NCBI GenBank assembly: GCA_902785075.1
Contig: CACZXN010000022.1
Location: 1 to 35,019 of the forward strand
Direction: 5' to 3'
Length of the DNA stretch: 35,019 bases
From: an uncultured Bacteroidales bacterium
Lineage (GTDB): Bacteria; Bacteroidota; Bacteroidia; Bacteroidales; Bacteroidaceae
Shown: positions 8,384 to 17,600 of the stretch, piece after piece
Layout: each line of letters starts with the position of its first letter
Numbering within the stretch: position 1 is the stretch's first letter
Notes under the pieces: generated by a model
What the model saw: only the letters and a program-made list of their open reading frames with translations
Told to the model about the DNA's origin: nothing
Databases searched by the model: none
Program-made: the position numbers and the translations under genes

Positions 8384-9563
8384 AATGGATGGTTGTCTGA
8401 TACCAATCGAACAGTTTTTGAACACCTTCTTCTATCTCCACTTTATGTGTCCATCCCAGCGAATGCAACTTGCTGACATCAATCAGTTTACGCATAGTTC
8501 CATCGGGCTTTGATGCATCGAATTCTATCTCACCTTCAAATCCTATGGTCTTCACAATCAGTGCTGACAATTCGCGAATGGTGAGTTCTTTTCCTGTCCC
8601 TACGTTGATGTGGCAGTTGCGGATTTCTCCCAGTGCAGGAATGGCTCCTCCACGACCTGTACTGTGGTTGCGGTCGACAGCTCCGTCGGTACTGGCTCCA
8701 TAGTGGACACTCGAATATTTCTCAATGCCGATAATGTCGCTGAAGTTCACGTTCAGCAAAATGTGTACACTTGCATCCGCCATGTCCTCGCTCCAGAGGA
8801 ATTCACGTAGCGGACGTCCCGTACCCCAGAGGATGACCTTGTTGTCCGATATACCATAATTCCGTAATACTGAGATTATTGCCTCCTTGTCTGCTGATCC
8901 GTTCACTCCTAACACAGGACGCTTGTCTAAATCCCTACGGATAGCTTCCCAGTTTCCGTCGTGAATCAACTTTGCCAGATAGATTTTGCGCATCATGGCT
9001 GGCATCACATGGCTATTCTCCAAGTGGAAGTTGTCGTTCGGACCATAGAGATTTGTTGGCATGACTGCGATATAATTGGTGCCGTACTGGAGGTTGTAGC
9101 TCTCACACATCTTCAGACCGGCAATCTTGGCAATCGCATATTCCTCGTTCGTGTATTCCAACTCGCTTGTCAGCAGGCAGTCTTCTCTCATGGGTTGTGG
9201 AGCATTCTTGGGATAGATGCAAGTGCTGCCTAAGAACAACAGTTTCTTCACCCCATGTGCATACGCCTCGCTGATGACGTTACACTGAATTTTCATGTTC
9301 ATCATCATGAAATCGGCTCGATACAAACTATTTGCCATTATGCCACCAACAAATGCAGCTGCCAGCACGACAGCATCAGGCTGTTCTTCATCGAAGAATG
9401 CCTTAACGGCATACTGATCAGTCAAGTCCAGTTCCTTGTGAGTTCTACCTACCAAATTCGTGTATCCACGGCTTAACAAGTTGTTCCAGATAGCCGAACC
9501 AACCAATCCGCGATGCCCTGCAACGTATATTTTTGAAGTCTTGTCCATAATCAGATCATCCAT
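8382..9563 (-). CDS. fcl: GDP-L-fucose synthase
   Basis: This is GDP-4-keto-6-deoxy-mannose epimerase/reductase, the last step of GDP-L-fucose synthesis. It shows the NADP Rossmann motif YVAGHRGLVGSAI, then FLGSTCIYPKNAPQPM and the catalytic YxxxK in YTNEEYAIAKIAGLKM. WGTGRPLREFLWSEDMADA is a typical substrate-binding segment. I chose the ATG at 9563 (MDDLIMDKTS), since AAAGGAG lies just upstream; an ATG at 9590, 9 bases after gmd, is possible. The protein is 393 residues, longer than the usual 310-320 because of an insertion of about 50 residues (EAIRRDLDKRPVLGVNG...) that is common in Bacteroidales versions. Transcribed after gmd. Confidence 0.95.
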   Translation of the reverse strand: MDDLIMDKTSKIYVAGHRGLVGSAIWNNLLSRGYTNLVGRTHKELDLTDQYAVKAFFDEEQPDAVVLAAAFVGGIMANSLYRADFMMMNMKIQCNVISEAYAHGVKKLLFLGSTCIYPKNAPQPMREDCLLTSELEYTNEEYAIAKIAGLKMCESYNLQYGTNYIAVMPTNLYGPNDNFHLENSHVMPAMMRKIYLAKLIHDGNWEAIRRDLDKRPVLGVNGSADKEAIISVLRNYGISDNKVILWGTGRPLREFLWSEDMADASVHILLNVNFSDIIGIEKYSSVHYGASTDGAVDRNHSTGRGGAIPALGEIRNCHINVGTGKELTIRELSALIVKTIGFEGEIEFDASKPDGTMRKLIDVSKLHSLGWTHKVEIEEGVQKLFDWYQTTIH

Positions 9564-9598
9564 CGTCTCTCCTTTGAGAGAACCATACATTCCTTATT

Positions 9599-10918
9599 CT
9601 ATTTTACAATTCCTTTTTCGAGATACTCAGCCAAGTTTGTCCTTACCTTCGCAGCAGCACCTTCGGCAGCTACCTTGGCGATGTCGCTTTCTACCATAAT
9701 TTTCACCAAGTCCTCGAATGAAGTCTTCGATGGGTTCCAACCCAACTTCGCCTTTGCTTTCGTGGGGTCACCCCATAAGTTCACCACATCAGTAGGACGA
9801 TAAAAGTCCTCGCTGACACGTATCAGTTCCTTTCCGAGAAGTTCTTTGCTTGCTTTGCCTTTCACCTTGACACACACACCTATTTCTCTCAGCCCTTCAC
9901 CACGGAATTCCAATTCGATTCCTGCATGTTTGAACGCGTAATAGGCAAATTCGCGAACACTATGCTGAACACCTGTAGCAATCACGAAGTCCTCGGGTTT
10001 GTTGTTCTGAAGAATGAGCCACATACATTCTACATAATCTTTGGCATATCCCCAGTCACGAAGTGATGACAGGTTTCCTAAGTATAGACAATCTTGCAGC
10101 CCCTGTGCGATACGCGCTGCTGCAAGGGTGATTTTCCGAGTCACAAATGTTTCTCCTCTGCGTTCGCTTTCGTGGTTGAACAAGATACCCGAGCAACAGA
10201 ACATGTTGTAAGCCTCGCGGTATTCCTTCACAATCCAGAATCCATATAGTTTGGCAACAGCATAAGGAGAGTAGGGGTGGAAAGGAGTGTTTTCGTTCTG
10301 TGGCACCTCCTCTACTTTTCCATAAAGTTCAGAGGTCGATGCCTGATAGATGCGACATGTCTTTTCCAAACCACAAGCACGGACAGCTTCTAGTACACGC
10401 AGCACACCTGTGGCATCTACGTCAGCTGTGAATTCGGGTGAGTCAAAACTGACCTGCACATGGCTCTGAGCTGCAAGGTTGTAAATCTCGTCTGGACGAA
10501 CCGCACCCACCACTTTTACCAATGACATCGAGTCGCTTAGGTCACCAAAATGAAGGTGGAACTGAGGATGTCCTTCCAAATGGGCAATACGCTCGCGATA
10601 ATCCACGCTACTGCGGCGTATGATGCCATGAACGTCATAACCTTTCTCTATCAAGAATTCCGACAGGTAACTGCCGTCTTGACCTGTAACACCTGTAATC
10701 AGTGCCCGTTTCCTATTGTTGACAATTAATAGTTTCTCGCCTAATACCGACTCCAGCAATTCGACCGAACTGCCTGAAATGCCGACTTTACCTGCAAGCC
10801 ATCTGGAAATGACCGTTTCGTCCTTTCCTATCATGTTGGCAAGTTCCCTTTGAGTGATACCTCTGCGATTCATTATCGTCTTAAGGTTACTGATGATGGT
10901 ATCGTCTTTCATACACAA
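9599..10918 (-). CDS. gmd: GDP-mannose 4,6-dehydratase with an N-terminal XRE-type helix-turn-helix
   Basis: The 439-residue protein combines two domains in one frame. Residues 1-65 are a classic XRE/Cro helix-turn-helix ([20 protein letters not shown], then VISRWLAG). Residues 71-439 are a complete Gmd: [12 protein letters not shown] (74-85), the active site with Ser194/Thr195/Glu197 in STSELYG and Tyr219/Lys223 in YAVAK, and [15 protein letters not shown]. There is no Met between the domains, so separate translation of Gmd is unlikely. Gmd turns GDP-mannose into GDP-4-keto-6-deoxymannose, the substrate of Fcl next door. The fused DNA-binding domain suggests regulation by the enzyme itself; see the paired dyads upstream. 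The typical length without the HTH is about 370 residues. Confidence 0.93.
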   Translation of the reverse strand: MCMKDDTIISNLKTIMNRRGITQRELANMIGKDETVISRWLAGKVGISGSSVELLESVLGEKLLIVNNRKRALITGVTGQDGSYLSEFLIEKGYDVHGIIRRSSVDYRERIAHLEGHPQFHLHFGDLSDSMSLVKVVGAVRPDEIYNLAAQSHVQVSFDSPEFTADVDATGVLRVLEAVRACGLEKTCRIYQASTSELYGKVEEVPQNENTPFHPYSPYAVAKLYGFWIVKEYREAYNMFCCSGILFNHESERRGETFVTRKITLAAARIAQGLQDCLYLGNLSSLRDWGYAKDYVECMWLILQNNKPEDFVIATGVQHSVREFAYYAFKHAGIELEFRGEGLREIGVCVKVKGKASKELLGKELIRVSEDFYRPTDVVNLWGDPTKAKAKLGWNPSKTSFEDLVKIMVESDIAKVAAEGAAAKVRTNLAEYLEKGIVK

Positions 10919-10942
10919 TTTGAATTATTATAATTTCGACTG

Positions 10943-10950
10943 CAAAGTTA
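10943..10950 (-). promoter_or_regulatory. -7 element of gmd-fcl
   Basis: TAACTTTG on the minus strand (10950 to 10943), 25 bp upstream of the gmd ATG, matches the Bacteroidota consensus. The -33 element would fall in the first TTGAC/GTCAA dyad. Confidence 0.6.
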
Positions 10951-10967
10951 CAATAATAAATCCGAAC

Positions 10968-11019
10968 TTGACATCGTTTTGTCAAACATTTTTCGTACTT
11001 GACTATTTTTGTGTCAAGT
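10968..11019. promoter_or_regulatory. two inverted repeats, candidate operators between gmd and manA
   Basis: TTGAC-N8-GTCAA at 10968-10985 and ACTTGAC-N9-GTCAAGT at 10997-11019 are related dyads whose centres are about 31.5 bp apart, close to three DNA turns. They lie just upstream of the gmd -7 element in the divergent gmd/manA region. Binding by the HTH domain of Gmd or another regulator is inferred. Confidence 0.45.
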
Positions 11020-11142
11020 TTTACCGTCGTATAGGCGCTTTTGATATTCGATAATGACAAACAAATTCTTAATTCGTAGAATTCAAAATCCGAGTGTAAA
11101 GTCGAAAAATACGATAAGTATGTAAGATTCTGTCCGATTTAG

Positions 11143-11173
11143 TTGGTAGATTGCCGTTAATTATGTACTTTTG
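11143..11173 (+). promoter_or_regulatory. promoter of manA
   Basis: TTG at 11143-11145 and TACTTTTG at 11166-11173 are spaced by 20 bp, matching the Bacteroidota pattern. The start point would be only a few bases from the ATG at 11178, so the message may be nearly leaderless or use the ATG at 11184 or 11193. Confidence 0.55.
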
Positions 11174-11177
11174 TCCC

Positions 11178-12509
11178 ATGAATATGAAAACTATGATACG
11201 TTCACTCAACGATATAGAGCCAATCAACACGTCGCATGGTGCGGGAAAGAAACGTGTGTTGCTTGCATCGAACGAATCGGGATGCAGCCTTACCCAGATT
11301 GCAGTAACAGACCTTGCAGCTGGAGAGGTAGCTACAGCCCATGTTCATCCTGATATGCAGGAAGGCTTTTATGTGCTTGATGGCGAACTCGATGTGACGC
11401 TCGACGGAGTACTCCATCATTGCCATAAGGACGACTTTGTGTATGTCAACAAATGCACATCGCATGAGATGCGTGCCTTGACTGACGTGCGCATCATGAC
11501 GATAGGTTGTGTGGTTGAAGCACAGCGCAATAAGCTCTATCCGATGCTGTTCAAACAAAACCGTAAGACGTTGGTTTGGGGTACAGAGGACTGGACTGTC
11601 AGCGCTGTAGAAGGAAGCGAATCTGTTGTAGAAAATGGCACTTGGGCTCGCTATTCATTACCCGATGTCATTAGCCGCAGACCGCAAGAGATACTTGGCA
11701 AAGAAGTAGCCCGCCAATACCATAACCAGTTGCCGCTGCTGACAAAGATCATCGATGCCCGTCTTGATCTCAGCATACAAGTACATCCTAATGATGAGAT
11801 GGCACAACGCGAACACCACAAGATGGGAAAGAGTGAAATGTGGTATGTGCTCGAAGCCAAACCTGGATCATGTCTGTATGCAGGATTTAAGCAGAAAGTG
11901 ACTCCCGAAGAGTATAAACGTCGAGTTGCCGACGGAACCATAACAGAAGTGCTGGCTCGTCACGAGGTACATGCCGGCGATATCTTCTATTTGCCAGCAG
12001 GACGTGTACATGCCATCTGTGGCGGCATCAAATTGGCAGAAGTACAGCAGTCGAGCGATGTCACCTATCGTATTTTTGACTACAATCGTCCAGGATTAGA
12101 CGGACGTCCACGTGAGTTGCACACCGAATTAGCTGCAAAAGCTATTGACTACGAAGTCTACCCAGAGTATCGTACTGAGCATCAGGAGACGATGGATGAG
12201 CGCGACAAGTGTCTTGACACGCCCTATTTCAGCATCCGTATCATAGAAGCATCACAGCCATTCCATCGTAATGTCGTCAAATATGACTCGTTCTTCATTC
12301 TGATGAACTTACGAGGCGACTGCAAAATCCGGGTAAGAAGCACCAAAGATGAGGTGCTATTGCCCGAAGGGTCATCATGTCTCATTCCAGCTGCTATCGC
12401 CGATTACGATATCATTCCAGAACAAGGAACGACCAAAGTGCTTGAGTCATTCATCAACAATAGGAAGTCTTTCAAGAGTATTATCTCCGACTTCTTGCAC
12501 TGGACATAA
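11178..12509 (+). CDS. manA: mannose-6-phosphate isomerase with an N-terminal cupin domain
   Basis: The 443-residue protein has an N-terminal cupin (residues about 20-115, with HVHPDMQEGFYVLDG and a later His in CTSHEM) fused to a class I mannose-6-phosphate isomerase. The isomerase zinc ligands are visible: Gln201 and His203 in SIQVHPND, Glu220 in KSEMWYVLE and His278 in GRVHAI. The reaction interconverts fructose-6-phosphate and mannose-6-phosphate and feeds GDP-mannose. It is transcribed away from gmd-fcl, sharing the intergenic region. The N-terminal cupin does not belong to the usual ManA architecture of about 320 residues and may be a sugar sensor or a second metal site. ATG 11178 was chosen over an upstream TTG at 11151, because the promoter lies between them. 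Confidence 0.9.
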   Translation: MNMKTMIRSLNDIEPINTSHGAGKKRVLLASNESGCSLTQIAVTDLAAGEVATAHVHPDMQEGFYVLDGELDVTLDGVLHHCHKDDFVYVNKCTSHEMRALTDVRIMTIGCVVEAQRNKLYPMLFKQNRKTLVWGTEDWTVSAVEGSESVVENGTWARYSLPDVISRRPQEILGKEVARQYHNQLPLLTKIIDARLDLSIQVHPNDEMAQREHHKMGKSEMWYVLEAKPGSCLYAGFKQKVTPEEYKRRVADGTITEVLARHEVHAGDIFYLPAGRVHAICGGIKLAEVQQSSDVTYRIFDYNRPGLDGRPRELHTELAAKAIDYEVYPEYRTEHQETMDERDKCLDTPYFSIRIIEASQPFHRNVVKYDSFFILMNLRGDCKIRVRSTKDEVLLPEGSSCLIPAAIADYDIIPEQGTTKVLESFINNRKSFKSIISDFLHWT

Positions 12510-12527
12510 TGGATTTTTGGCAAATTA

Positions 12528-12559
12528 TTTTGTCAATTCATGAAAAATGCCTAACTTTG
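12528..12559 (+). promoter_or_regulatory. promoter of tRNA-Arg
   Basis: TTTTG (12528-12532) and TAACTTTG (12552-12559) are separated by 19 bp, an exact Bacteroidota promoter arrangement 21 bp before the tRNA. Confidence 0.8.
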
Positions 12560-12580
12560 CAGCCGATTTTAAAAGATGAT

Positions 12581-12657
12581 GGTTCGGTAGCTCAGCTGGA
12601 TAGAGCAACAGCCTTCTAAGCTGTGGGTCTTGGGTTCGAATCCCAACCGAATCACCA
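12581..12657 (+). tRNA. tRNA-Arg (TCT)
   Basis: The 77-nt cloverleaf has acceptor arms GGTTCGG and CCGAATC with discriminator A and an encoded CCA. The anticodon arm ACAGC-CTTCTAA-GCTGT gives TCT, which reads AGA/AGG Arg codons. The T arm is GGGTTCGAATCCC. Own promoter and terminator. Confidence 0.96.
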
Positions 12658-12664
12658 AATAAAT

Positions 12665-12716
12665 AAAAGAGCCACGAATGATGATAGTTTGTTTCAATCT
12701 TCGAGGCTCTTTTTCT
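12665..12716. terminator. terminator after tRNA-Arg, possibly bidirectional
   Basis: AAAAGAGCC (12665-12673) pairs with GGCTCTTTT (12705-12713), with a second inner pairing CGAA/TTCG. T runs flank both sides, so it could also stop the minus-strand operon that ends at 12779. Confidence 0.75.
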
Positions 12717-12778
12717 TGTTTAGTTATCAAATGTTTTTAATTAACGATTACAGCAAAAAGCAATTTTGAACTATCTTA

Positions 12779-12958
12779 TTAGCGTTGGGATTGTACGAGA
12801 TGTCCTGACTCGATGATAAGGGTGCGGTACCATTGGGTGTGTGGGAGTTCCTCGCATAGTGGATAATGGCGAATCACATGGTTTTCATCGTCGAGTTCGA
12901 TGACGTAGTTGGCGTGTAGTTGTCCGTCTATAATTACTTTATTGGCTGCTAATCTCAT
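12779..12958 (-). CDS. small conserved protein, 59 residues, unknown function
   Basis: A 59-residue frame starts at 12958 with MRLAANKVIIDGQLHANYVI, continues through PLCEELPHTQWYR and ends at TAA 12779-12781. Its ATG overlaps the stop of the DUF4296 gene in an ATGA arrangement, which suggests translational coupling. The pattern, a short beta-rich protein ending after a conserved EELPHTQW stretch, resembles small proteins I recall next to DUF4296 and lspA in Bacteroidales. No signal peptide or catalytic motif is visible. Confidence 0.75.
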   Translation of the reverse strand: MRLAANKVIIDGQLHANYVIELDDENHVIRHYPLCEELPHTQWYRTLIIESGHLVQSQR

Positions 12959-13983
12959 TTGTTGCTTTTCTTCTTTACTCTTCGGCTTGGTCCGATTGAG
13001 TTGGGTGTGCGTACTGCAGGGGCGGTACGTATTTCAGCTCCTTGTTTATCTTCTTCGATGGTCATCTTACGCAGTTCGTCCGGGTTGATACGTGGCATTA
13101 TCTTGCGGTCGGTAATAGTTGGAAGTGTGTCTTTTGCCAATGTATCGGTGTCGAGAGTATCTGTCGTGATGGAGTCAGATGAGTAGGCTTGTGAGGTGGT
13201 GTGGAATCGGTAGAGGGCGATGTTGCGTACGATTCCAAGGCTTCGCATGCCATTGTTTTGACCTTGTAGCATGAAGAATATGGAGATGTAATTAATCTCT
13301 CTGTTGTCAGTATGGAGGTTGAGGTCGTAGTGGCTGGGATAGTTTGACGACCTGACGGAACTGATGATTTTCCCGTTTTTGAAATGGATAGACAAGCATG
13401 CTGTGAGTTGCTCGTCGCGGTTATTTTGGTCTTGTCGAATGAAATCGAAGTCAACTCGCATCTGGAAGTGGTCGTTGAGGTGGAAAGACGTGTCGGCTTT
13501 GATGGTAAAGGTTTCGCGGTTGAGATAGGGGTTGTCGCGTAACATCATAATTCTAGATCCCGACCATATATCTGCAGTATCGCCGCCAAGAGTGTATGAG
13601 GCACGTATTTCGTCGTTTCCACTTTCGAAATGTAGGTTGGCTTCATAGTCTTCGAGACGACGTTTTACATGATCGTATATATCTTTGATGTCGTCGGTGT
13701 GGCGGTTGTAGTACACGAGCGAAGAGTCGAACTGTGCTTCTGTGATGCCATGTTTATCGTAAACGGCATCGATATAGATGCGCGATTTGTATCTATCGTC
13801 AAATGGTAGGCTTGATGCCATGAATTGAGCGATGTGATAGTCGTAGAGTACTTCTTCCATCTCGCCTTTTGACAGGAGTCCTTCGGGCTTTTGCTCGCAA
13901 GAGAATAGGCATAAGAGTAAGCAGAGAATGCTTCCTCTGATTCCAACCGAAAGGGGTAAGTGGTGTTGTACGCTACGTTGCAT
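12955..13983 (-). CDS. DUF4296 lipoprotein
   Basis: The 342-residue protein has a basic start, a hydrophobic stretch and a lipobox LFSC (ILCLLLCLFSC), so it is probably lipidated at about Cys29. DUF4296 follows (EEVLYDYHIAQFM through HVKRRLEDYEA, about 40-120). The C-terminal half is less conserved, and the tail is Pro/Arg/Lys-rich (GPSRRVKKKSNK). It is 4 bp downstream of lspA, whose product would mature it, and overlaps the 59-residue gene by 4 bp. Its role in the envelope is unknown. Confidence 0.85.
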   Translation of the reverse strand: MQRSVQHHLPLSVGIRGSILCLLLCLFSCEQKPEGLLSKGEMEEVLYDYHIAQFMASSLPFDDRYKSRIYIDAVYDKHGITEAQFDSSLVYYNRHTDDIKDIYDHVKRRLEDYEANLHFESGNDEIRASYTLGGDTADIWSGSRIMMLRDNPYLNRETFTIKADTSFHLNDHFQMRVDFDFIRQDQNNRDEQLTACLSIHFKNGKIISSVRSSNYPSHYDLNLHTDNREINYISIFFMLQGQNNGMRSLGIVRNIALYRFHTTSQAYSSDSITTDTLDTDTLAKDTLPTITDRKIMPRINPDELRKMTIEEDKQGAEIRTAPAVRTPNSIGPSRRVKKKSNK

Positions 13984-13987
13984 AGGG

Positions 13988-14692
13988 TTAGGAGTTTTCT
14001 TCTGCGTCTTCTGTTCCTTCGCTTATTGTCTGATGTTCGGTCTCTTCTTCTTTATTGTTTTTTCCACTCATACATTTGCTAAAGGTTTGGCGGTAGAAGA
14101 TGATGAGTGCGACGACTCCACAGCTGATGCTAGCATCTGCGAAGTTGAATACAGGGCTGAAGAACACGCAATGTTCGTGGGCATTGGGCAGGAAAGGAAC
14201 GTCGTTGAGCCAATCCCATCCTGGCATGTTCCATTCGATGAGTGGAAAGTAGAACATGTCGACCACCCGCCCTTCAAGTATGTCGCCATAGCCTTCACCC
14301 CAGGGTACGAGTCGTGCTACGTCGACATGAGTGGATTGGGTGAAGATTTCGCCATAGAGGATGCAGTCGAATATGTTGCCAAGTGCTCCTGCAGTAATCA
14401 TCGACAGGCAGATGATGAATCCTGTCTGGAATCCGCGTCGGGTGAGTCGCATGATGAACCATAGGAGTAGCGAAACGGTAATGATGCGGAAGAGAGTGAG
14501 TAGGATTTTGCTTCCGAACGACATTCCGAACGCCATTCCGTTGTTTTCGACGAATGCAATCTGGAACCAATTGGTGATGGTGATATGCTCGCCCAAAGCC
14601 ATATTGGTCTTCACCTCTATCTTGATAATCTGGTCGATAATGATGACCAGCAGGATGATGGCTATACTGATGATTACTTGCTTCTTGTTCAC
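13988..14692 (-). CDS. lspA: lipoprotein signal peptidase (signal peptidase II)
   Basis: The 234-residue inner-membrane aspartyl protease removes signal peptides from prolipoproteins. It has four hydrophobic segments. The motif VENNGMAFG is present and the catalytic pair is Asp109 (GNIFDCI) and Asp186 (FNFADASIS). It is longer than the E. coli enzyme (164 residues) because of a periplasmic insertion at about 115-175 and a charged C-terminal tail of about 30 residues rich in Glu. Its ATG overlaps the ileS stop by 4 bp, so the two are translationally coupled. In many Bacteroidales a TraR/DksA gene lies between ileS and lspA; it is missing here. Confidence 0.95.
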   Translation of the reverse strand: MNKKQVIISIAIILLVIIIDQIIKIEVKTNMALGEHITITNWFQIAFVENNGMAFGMSFGSKILLTLFRIITVSLLLWFIMRLTRRGFQTGFIICLSMITAGALGNIFDCILYGEIFTQSTHVDVARLVPWGEGYGDILEGRVVDMFYFPLIEWNMPGWDWLNDVPFLPNAHEHCVFFSPVFNFADASISCGVVALIIFYRQTFSKCMSGKNNKEEETEHQTISEGTEDAEENS

Positions 14693-17600
14693 GCCTTTAT
14701 TACCTTTATCTTTGCTTTGAAATCGTCGAAGTCGAAGAGTTCACCATCGTTGTCGTTGATGTCGATGCTGTTGGCAAGTACCTGTGAAGCAATGTTCTGC
14801 TTGAAATTGTCGAGCACGGCCTGTACCTCTGGAGTTTCGGATATCTGCACGGTGATGCGGTCGGTGATTTCAAATCCTTGCGACTTACGCAGGTTCTGAA
14901 TCTGCTTAATCAGCTTACGGGCATTACCTTCGACTTTCAGTTCAGGTGTGATGGTGATGTCGAGAGCTACGGTCATAGTGCCTTCGTTGGCTACGCTCCA
15001 TCCTGGGATGTCTTGTGACATGATGTCCACGTCGGCCAGTTCTACAACGGCTTCTTCACCGCCTGCGTTGAGTGTTACCTGTCCGTTTGTTTCCAGTTCA
15101 GCAATCTGTGCTTGAGTCATGTTTGACACAGCATCGGCTACAGCCTTCATCATCTTACCGAACTTCTTGCCCATAACACGGAAGTTACACTTTACGTTCT
15201 TTACGAGCATAGCACCGTCCATCAGTTGCAGTTCCTTCACGTTGACTTCCTTAGTAATGATGGATGCCATGCGTTCGATGCGTGCACTGAGTTGTGGGTC
15301 GGTATCAGGAATGGCAATTGCCTGAAGAGCTTGGATAACAGGTATCTTTACTTTCTTACGAATGGAGAGTCCCATTGAGGTGACATCCATTGCTGCCTGC
15401 ATTGCTTCGTTGAGTTCGCTGTCGATATAGTCTTCGTGATAGGTTGGGAACTGAGCGAGATGAACGCTTGTAGAGGTGTCCTTTCCTGTTGCTTCATTGA
15501 GGTCGCGGAAGAGCTGGTCGGCATAGAATGGTGCGATTGGTGCGATGAGTCGGCTGAGGGTGTCCAGACAAGTGTAAAGTGTTTGGTAAGCCGAGAGCTT
15601 GTCTGCAGTCATATCGCCTGCCCAGAAGCGTGCTTTGTTGAGTCGGATGTACCAGTTACTGAGGAAGTCGATAACGAATCGCTGGATGAGTCGTCCTGCT
15701 GGGGTTGGGTCGAAGTCATCAAGATAGGTCTGAACGCTCTTCACCAATGTGTTTAGTTCTGAGAGTAACCAGCGGTCGAAGTCTGGACGATCTTTGTAGG
15801 CGATGTCTGCCTCACGGTATTCGAAGCCATCTACGTTGGCATACATGGCAAAGAACGAGTATGCTTGCTGCAGTTTGATGAAGAACGAACTGGTCACTTC
15901 TTTTACACCCTCAGGGTCGAATGAGAGGTTGTCCCAAGGCGATGAATTGGTAATCATATACCAACGCACAGCATCTGCTCCATAGGTGCCGATGCATTCG
16001 AACGGATTGATGACATTGCCTAGACGTTTTGACATCTTGATGCCGTTCTTGTCGAGCACAAGTCCGTTTGAGATGACGGTCTTGAAGGCAACAGAGTCGA
16101 ACGCCATCGTTCCGATTGCGTGGAGGGTGAAGAACCATCCGCGAGTCTGATCCACTCCCTCAGCAATGAAGTCTGCTGGGAATGCTTTGCCTTCGTCGAT
16201 GAGCTCGCGGTTCTCGAATGGATAGTGTACCTGTGCATAAGGCATCGCTCCGGAGTCGAACCACACGTCGATGAGGTCGAGTTCGCGTGTCAGTACGTTG
16301 CCATCCTTGCTTATCAGCTTTATATCGTCAACATACGGACGGTGGAGGTCTATCTTGTCGTAGTTAGCCTGGCTCATATCGCCAGGCACGAATCCTTTCT
16401 GCTTCAGTGGATTAGCGGTCATGACACCTGCTGCGACAGCTTTCTCGATTTCGTTATAAAGTTCTTCTACTGAGCCGATACAGATTTCCTCTCTTGTGTC
16501 GCGATTGCGCCAAATAGGAAGCGGTGTGCCCCAATAGCGCGAACGTGATAGGTTCCAGTCGTTGAGGTTCTCAAGCCATTTGCCGAAACGTCCTGTACCT
16601 GTAGATTCCGGTTTCCATTTGATGGTCTGGTTGAGTTCGAACATGCGGTCTTTCTTGGCGGTCGATTTGATGAACCATGAGTCGAGAGGGTAGTAGAGGA
16701 CGGGTTTATCGGTACGCCAGCAATGAGGATAGTTGTGAACATGTTTCTCAATCTTGAAGGCTGTACCTTCTTCTTTCATCTCGAGACACAGCACCACGTT
16801 GAGGTCCATATCCTTATTGGCAGCCTTCTCATCATACTTGCCTCCCTGGTTGTATTTTGGGTCGTAAGCATTTTTCACAAAGTCGCCCGAATGCTTCCAA
16901 TAACTTTCGTTCACACAGGTGTTGACGAACTCCTCGTTCATGTCTGCCTTCACGAAATACTTACCTGTAAAGTCGACCATTGGGCGGGTGTCGCCTGCCT
17001 TGTCGATGACGAAGAGGGCGGGAACGCCTGCATCTTTTGCTACCTTAGCATCATCTGCACCGAAGGTTGGCGCAATATGTACGATACCGGTACCGTCTTC
17101 TGTGGTTACATAGTCGCCTGGGATGACACGGAATGCATCAGCACTCTTATCCACGACCTTGTTATCTTCGAGCGTGCAGGGTTTTACCCATGGGAAGAGC
17201 TGCTCATATTGGATGCCGAGCAGGTCTGTACCTTTTCCGCGCCAGAGTATTTCAAGTTCTTCTCCTTCTTCTGCTTGGAAGTAGGCAGAAAGACGTGCCT
17301 CTGCCAAGACGTAAATGGCTTCCTCTCCACTATAAGGGTTCTTTCCCTTCACAGCAACGTAGTCTATCTTCGGACCTACACAAAGAGCTGTGTTTGAAGG
17401 CAACGTCCATGGAGTGGTTGTCCATGCGAGAATGTAAATTGGTAGTTGAGAGTTTAGCGTTGCGAAATTAGCGTTGAGAGAACTCTTTTTTACGGTAAAC
17501 TGTGCCGTAACCGTTGTGTCCTTCACGTCGCGATAGCAACCTGGCTGGTTCAATTCGTGACTGGAGAGACCGGTTCCTGCAGCAGGAGAGTAGGGCTGGA

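Noticed and set aside
13928-14464. 178-residue plus-strand frame over lspA
   Set aside because: Antisense to lspA, whose catalytic Asp residues and membrane segments are clear.
16723-17397. 224-residue plus-strand frame over ileS
   Set aside because: Antisense shadow of the ileS editing-domain region, with no family signal.
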